Shown: one piece after another, positions 61,045 through 64,000 of the stretch | Numbering within the stretch: the stretch's first letter is position 1 | Layout: the number at the start of each line of letters is the position of its first letter | Origin: Cellulomonas fimi | Lineage (GTDB): Bacteria > Actinomycetota > Actinomycetes > Actinomycetales > Cellulomonadaceae | Assembly (NCBI RefSeq): GCF_028527925.1 | Contig: NZ_JAPESW010000006.1 | Coordinates: forward strand, 62,001-126,000 | Length of the DNA: 64,000 nucleotides | Direction: 5' to 3' | Notes under the pieces: generated by a model | Databases searched by the model: none | The model's input: only the letters and a program-made list of their open reading frames with translations | What the model was told of the DNA's origin: nothing | Program-made: the position numbers and the translations under genes

Positions 61045-62280
61045 TCACGCGCCCGTGAGCGACCCGAGCGGCACGTCGGGGTCGGCGAGGCGGTCCCGGT
61101 CCACGACCACGCCGGACCGGATGAGCGCCTGCACGTCGTCGACGACGTCCCACACGTTGACGTTCATCCCGGCGACGACGCGTCCGGCGCGTCGCCAGAA
61201 CGCGACGAGCTCGCGCGCCGCCAGGTCGCCGCGGACGACGACCTCGTCGTACCCGCCGTTCCCGGTGTGACCGACGTACTCCATGCCGAGGTCGTACTGG
61301 TCGGTGAAGAAGTACGGGAGCCGGTCGTACGGCGCGTCGCGGCCGAGGATCGTCGCGGCGGCCGTGGTCGGCTGGTGCAGGGCGTTGGCCCAGTGCTCGA
61401 CGCGCACGTGCGTCCCGAGCAGCGGGTGCTCGGCGCGGGCGATGTCGCCGACCGCGAGGACCTGCGGGTGCGACGAGCGCAGGTGCCGGTCGACGACCAC
61501 CCCGTCCTGGACGCGCAGGCCCCCGGCCTCGGCGAGCCCGGTCCGCGGGACCGCGCCGATGCCGACCACCACGAGGTCCGCGGGCACGACCGTGCCGTCG
61601 GCGAGCGCGACGCCGCCCACCGACGTGCCGTCGCCGGCGGCGACGACCTCGGCGACGTCCGTGCGCGTGCGCAGGTCCACGCCGTGCTCGCGGTGCAGGT
61701 CGGCGAACAGCTCCGCGAGCTCGGGACCGAGGACGCCGACGAGCGGCAGGGCGTCGCGGACGAGCACGGTGACGTGCGCGCCCGCGCCGCGTGCCGCGGC
61801 CGCGACCTCGAGGCCGATCCAGCCGCCGCCGACGACCACGACGCGCCGGTCGGCCGTGAGGGCGGCGCGCAGGCGGTCGCTGTCCGGGAGCGTGCGCAGG
61901 TACACCACGCCGTCCAGGTCGGCACCGGGCACGTCGAGGCGGCGCGGCTCCGAGCCCGTCGCCAGGACCAGGTGGTCGAAGCCGGTCCGGGCGCCCGTGC
62001 CGTCGAGCACGTCCTGCGTCGCGAGGTCGAGCGTGGCGATCGTCGTCCCGGTGCGCAGGTCGACGTCGTGCGCGGCGTACCAGCCGACCTCGTGGACGAA
62101 GGCGGAGTCACGCTCGTCGCTGCCGGTCAGGTAGCCCTTGGACAGCGGCGGCCGCTCGTAAGGGCGGTCCGGCTCGGCGCCGAGCAGCGTGACGCGGCCG
62201 TCGTACCCGCCCTCGCGCAGCGCCTCGACGGTCTTGGCGCCGGCGAGGCCGGCTCCCACGACGACGACCCGACCGGACAC
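61045..62280 (-). CDS. FAD-dependent ferredoxin/rubredoxin reductase-like protein
   Basis: 411-residue flavoprotein. The FAD-binding VVVVGAGLAGAKTVEALRE (near residue 6), NAD-binding VVVVGGGWIGLEVAAAARG, and the C-terminal ATVGD-like VLAVGDIARAEHP are present, with a final dimer domain (HWANALHQPTTAAA). It probably passes electrons from NAD(P)H to a ferredoxin. The GTG at 62280 has GGGAGGTC upstream and is chosen over a longer frame. Confidence 0.9.
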   Translation of the reverse strand: MSGRVVVVGAGLAGAKTVEALREGGYDGRVTLLGAEPDRPYERPPLSKGYLTGSDERDSAFVHEVGWYAAHDVDLRTGTTIATLDLATQDVLDGTGARTGFDHLVLATGSEPRRLDVPGADLDGVVYLRTLPDSDRLRAALTADRRVVVVGGGWIGLEVAAAARGAGAHVTVLVRDALPLVGVLGPELAELFADLHREHGVDLRTRTDVAEVVAAGDGTSVGGVALADGTVVPADLVVVGIGAVPRTGLAEAGGLRVQDGVVVDRHLRSSHPQVLAVGDIARAEHPLLGTHVRVEHWANALHQPTTAAATILGRDAPYDRLPYFFTDQYDLGMEYVGHTGNGGYDEVVVRGDLAARELVAFWRRAGRVVAGMNVNVWDVVDDVQALIRSGVVVDRDRLADPDVPLGSLTGA

Positions 62281-62435
62281 GACGACCTCCCAGGTGAGGA
62301 CCAGCGTGGCCCGTCGGCGCGCGGGCACCGTGCCCAGCGCAGCAGGTCAGGCCGGATCCCGCAACGGCTGGGCGTGTGCCGTAGTCCACGCCTCTCCCCC
62401 GCGCCGGATCGGCCGGCGGCTGGCAGATTGGGCGG

Positions 62436-64000
62436 ATGCTGATCTGGCCGGGACGCCCCTATCCCCTGGGCGCCACCTACGACGGGACCGGGACCAACTT
62501 CGCGCTGTTCTCCGAGGTCGCCGAACGTGTCGAGCTGTGCCTCTTCGACGCCGACGGGACCGAGACGCGCGTCGAGCTCACCGAGGTGGACGCCTTCGTC
62601 TGGCACGGGTACCTGCCCGCCGTCGGCCCCGGGCAGCGGTACGGCTACCGCGTGCACGGTCCGTACGACCCGGCGCGCGGCCTGCGCTGCCACCCGTCGA
62701 AGCTGCTCCTCGACCCGTACGCGAAGGCGATCGACGGCCAGGTCGACAACGACCCGTCGCTGTACACGTACCGGTTCGACGACCCGACCGCGACGAACGA
62801 CGACGACTCCGCGGCGCACACGATGAAGTCGGTCGTCGTGAACCCGTACTTCGACTGGGGCCACGACCGCCCGCCGCAGCACCAGTACCACGAGTCCGTG
62901 ATCTACGAGGCGCACGTGCGCGGCCTCACGCAGCAGCACCCCGCGGTGCCGGAGGAGCTGCGCGGCACGTACTCGGGCCTCGCGCACCCGGCCGTGATCG
63001 AGCACCTGTCGTCGCTCGGCGTGACGGCGGTCGAGCTCATGCCCGTGCACCAGTTCGTCAACGACCCGGTCCTGCAGGACAAGGGCCTGTCCAACTACTG
63101 GGGCTACAACACGATCGGGTTCTTCGCCCCGCACAACGCGTACTCGGCGTACGGCGAGACCGGCCAGCAGGTGCAGGAGTTCAAGGCCATGGTCAAGGCC
63201 CTGCACGAGGCGGACATCGAGGTGATCCTCGACGTCGTCTACAACCACACGGCCGAGGGCAACCACCTGGGCCCGACGCTGAGCTTCCGCGGCATCGACA
63301 ACGCGAACTACTACCGGCTCGTCGACGACGACCCGGCGCACTACTTCGACACCACGGGCACGGGCAACTCGCTGCTCATGCGCTCGCCCAACGTGCTGCA
63401 GCTGATCATGGACTCGCTGCGGTACTGGGTGACCGAGATGCACGTCGACGGCTTCCGCTTCGACCTCGCGGCGACGCTCGCCCGGCAGTTCCACGAGGTC
63501 GACCGCCTGTCGGCGTTCTTCGACCTGGTCCACCAGGACCCGGTGATCTCGCAGGTCAAGCTCATCGCCGAGCCGTGGGACGTCGGCGAGGGCGGCTACC
63601 AGGTCGGCGGGTTCCCCCCGCTGTGGTCGGAGTGGAACGGCAAGTACCGCGACACGGTCCGCGATTTCTGGCGCTCCGAGCCGTCGACGCTCGGCGAGTT
63701 CGCGAGCCGCATCTCGGGCTCGTCGGACCTGTACGAGCACACGGGCCGCCGCCCGATCGCGTCGGTCAACTTCGTGACGGCGCACGACGGCTTCACGCTC
63801 GCGGACCTCACGTCGTACAACGAGAAGCACAACGAGGCGAACGGCGAGGGCAACGCCGACGGCGAGAGCCACAACCGCTCGTGGAACTGCGGCGTCGAGG
63901 GTCCGACGGACGACGAGCACGTGCTCAACCTGCGCGACCGCCAGCGGCGCAACTTCCTCGCGACGCTCCTGCTGTCGCAGGGCATCCCGATGATCCTGCA
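62436..64000 (+). CDS. glgX: Glycogen debranching enzyme GlgX, 5' part
   Basis: GH13 isoamylase-type enzyme cut by the right end of the window (about 521 codons seen). The N-terminal CBM48 ([20 protein letters not shown]) is followed by GH13 motifs: [22 protein letters not shown] (nucleophile Asp), [12 protein letters not shown] (acid Glu) and [13 protein letters not shown]. It removes alpha-1,6 branches from limit dextrins in glycogen breakdown. GGGCGG-type weak ribosome site before the ATG. Confidence 0.94.
   Translation, partial: MLIWPGRPYPLGATYDGTGTNFALFSEVAERVELCLFDADGTETRVELTEVDAFVWHGYLPAVGPGQRYGYRVHGPYDPARGLRCHPSKLLLDPYAKAIDGQVDNDPSLYTYRFDDPTATNDDDSAAHTMKSVVVNPYFDWGHDRPPQHQYHESVIYEAHVRGLTQQHPAVPEELRGTYSGLAHPAVIEHLSSLGVTAVELMPVHQFVNDPVLQDKGLSNYWGYNTIGFFAPHNAYSAYGETGQQVQEFKAMVKALHEADIEVILDVVYNHTAEGNHLGPTLSFRGIDNANYYRLVDDDPAHYFDTTGTGNSLLMRSPNVLQLIMDSLRYWVTEMHVDGFRFDLAATLARQFHEVDRLSAFFDLVHQDPVISQVKLIAEPWDVGEGGYQVGGFPPLWSEWNGKYRDTVRDFWRSEPSTLGEFASRISGSSDLYEHTGRRPIASVNFVTAHDGFTLADLTSYNEKHNEANGEGNADGESHNRSWNCGVEGPTDDEHVLNLRDRQRRNFLATLLLSQGIPMIL

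Overview
The window is very high-GC DNA with tightly packed, often ATGA- or GTGA-overlapping genes. It carries a phosphatidylinositol-mannoside (PIM) lipid block and an SsgA-like cell-division gene, so it comes from an actinobacterium. The genes (PIM synthesis, cellulolytic GH3 and Gmad2 remnants, actinobacterial DUFs) fit a Cellulomonas-like member of Micrococcales. That assignment is inference; no rRNA or marker comparison was possible.

Region 1 (1-14.5 kb) is a core block, mostly on the minus strand: thrS, HIT hydrolase, PI-phosphate synthase, acyltransferase patA, mannosyltransferase pimA, a LemA-like gene, pdxS, NUDIX, aminotransferase, pdxT, yebC, ruvC. The order matches the thrS-to-ruvC region of mycobacteria. 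An SsgA-like gene, folate genes pabC and pabB, and four tRNAs (Val-CAC, Gly-GCC, Cys-GCA, Val-GAC) follow.

Region 2 (14.8-26.1 kb) is an 11.2 kb genomic island in the 3' end of tRNA-Val(GAC), bounded by an exact 48-bp direct repeat. It has no integrase and only fragments at its left edge. Its cargo is a self-contained module: a large ATP-binding LuxR regulator, an ABC exporter led by a 58-residue protein, and a GNAT / MFS exporter / membrane alpha/beta-hydrolase operon. A near-identical 24-bp palindromic site lies upstream of both export operons. I read this as one regulon, probably export or resistance, with unknown signal and substrate.

Region 3 (26.1-33 kb) is a decayed junction: a possible TetR remnant, Gmad2 and GH3 fragments, and DUF421. 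It also holds an arginine deiminase plus APC antiporter pair without arcB or arcC, and an ECF sigma factor coupled to a membrane protein.

Region 4 (33-64 kb) is mostly envelope, stress and metal functions: M15 and M23 peptidases, AI-2E family exporter, secreted 5'-nucleotidase, an orphan LQRSAGNR/HExxH protein resembling cargo of contractile injection systems, Csp copper store, GAF-PP2C phosphatase, many small stress-type DUFs, P2-type ATPase, drug exporter, and a heme-oxygenase-like diiron enzyme coupled to a CDGSH protein. A K+ channel, YbdK ligase, endonuclease IV, ferredoxin-reductase-like flavoprotein and the 5' part of glgX (cut by the window end) complete it.

The best candidates for an undescribed system are the island regulon with its shared operator, the orphan LQRSAGNR/HESRH protein, and the diiron/CDGSH pair.
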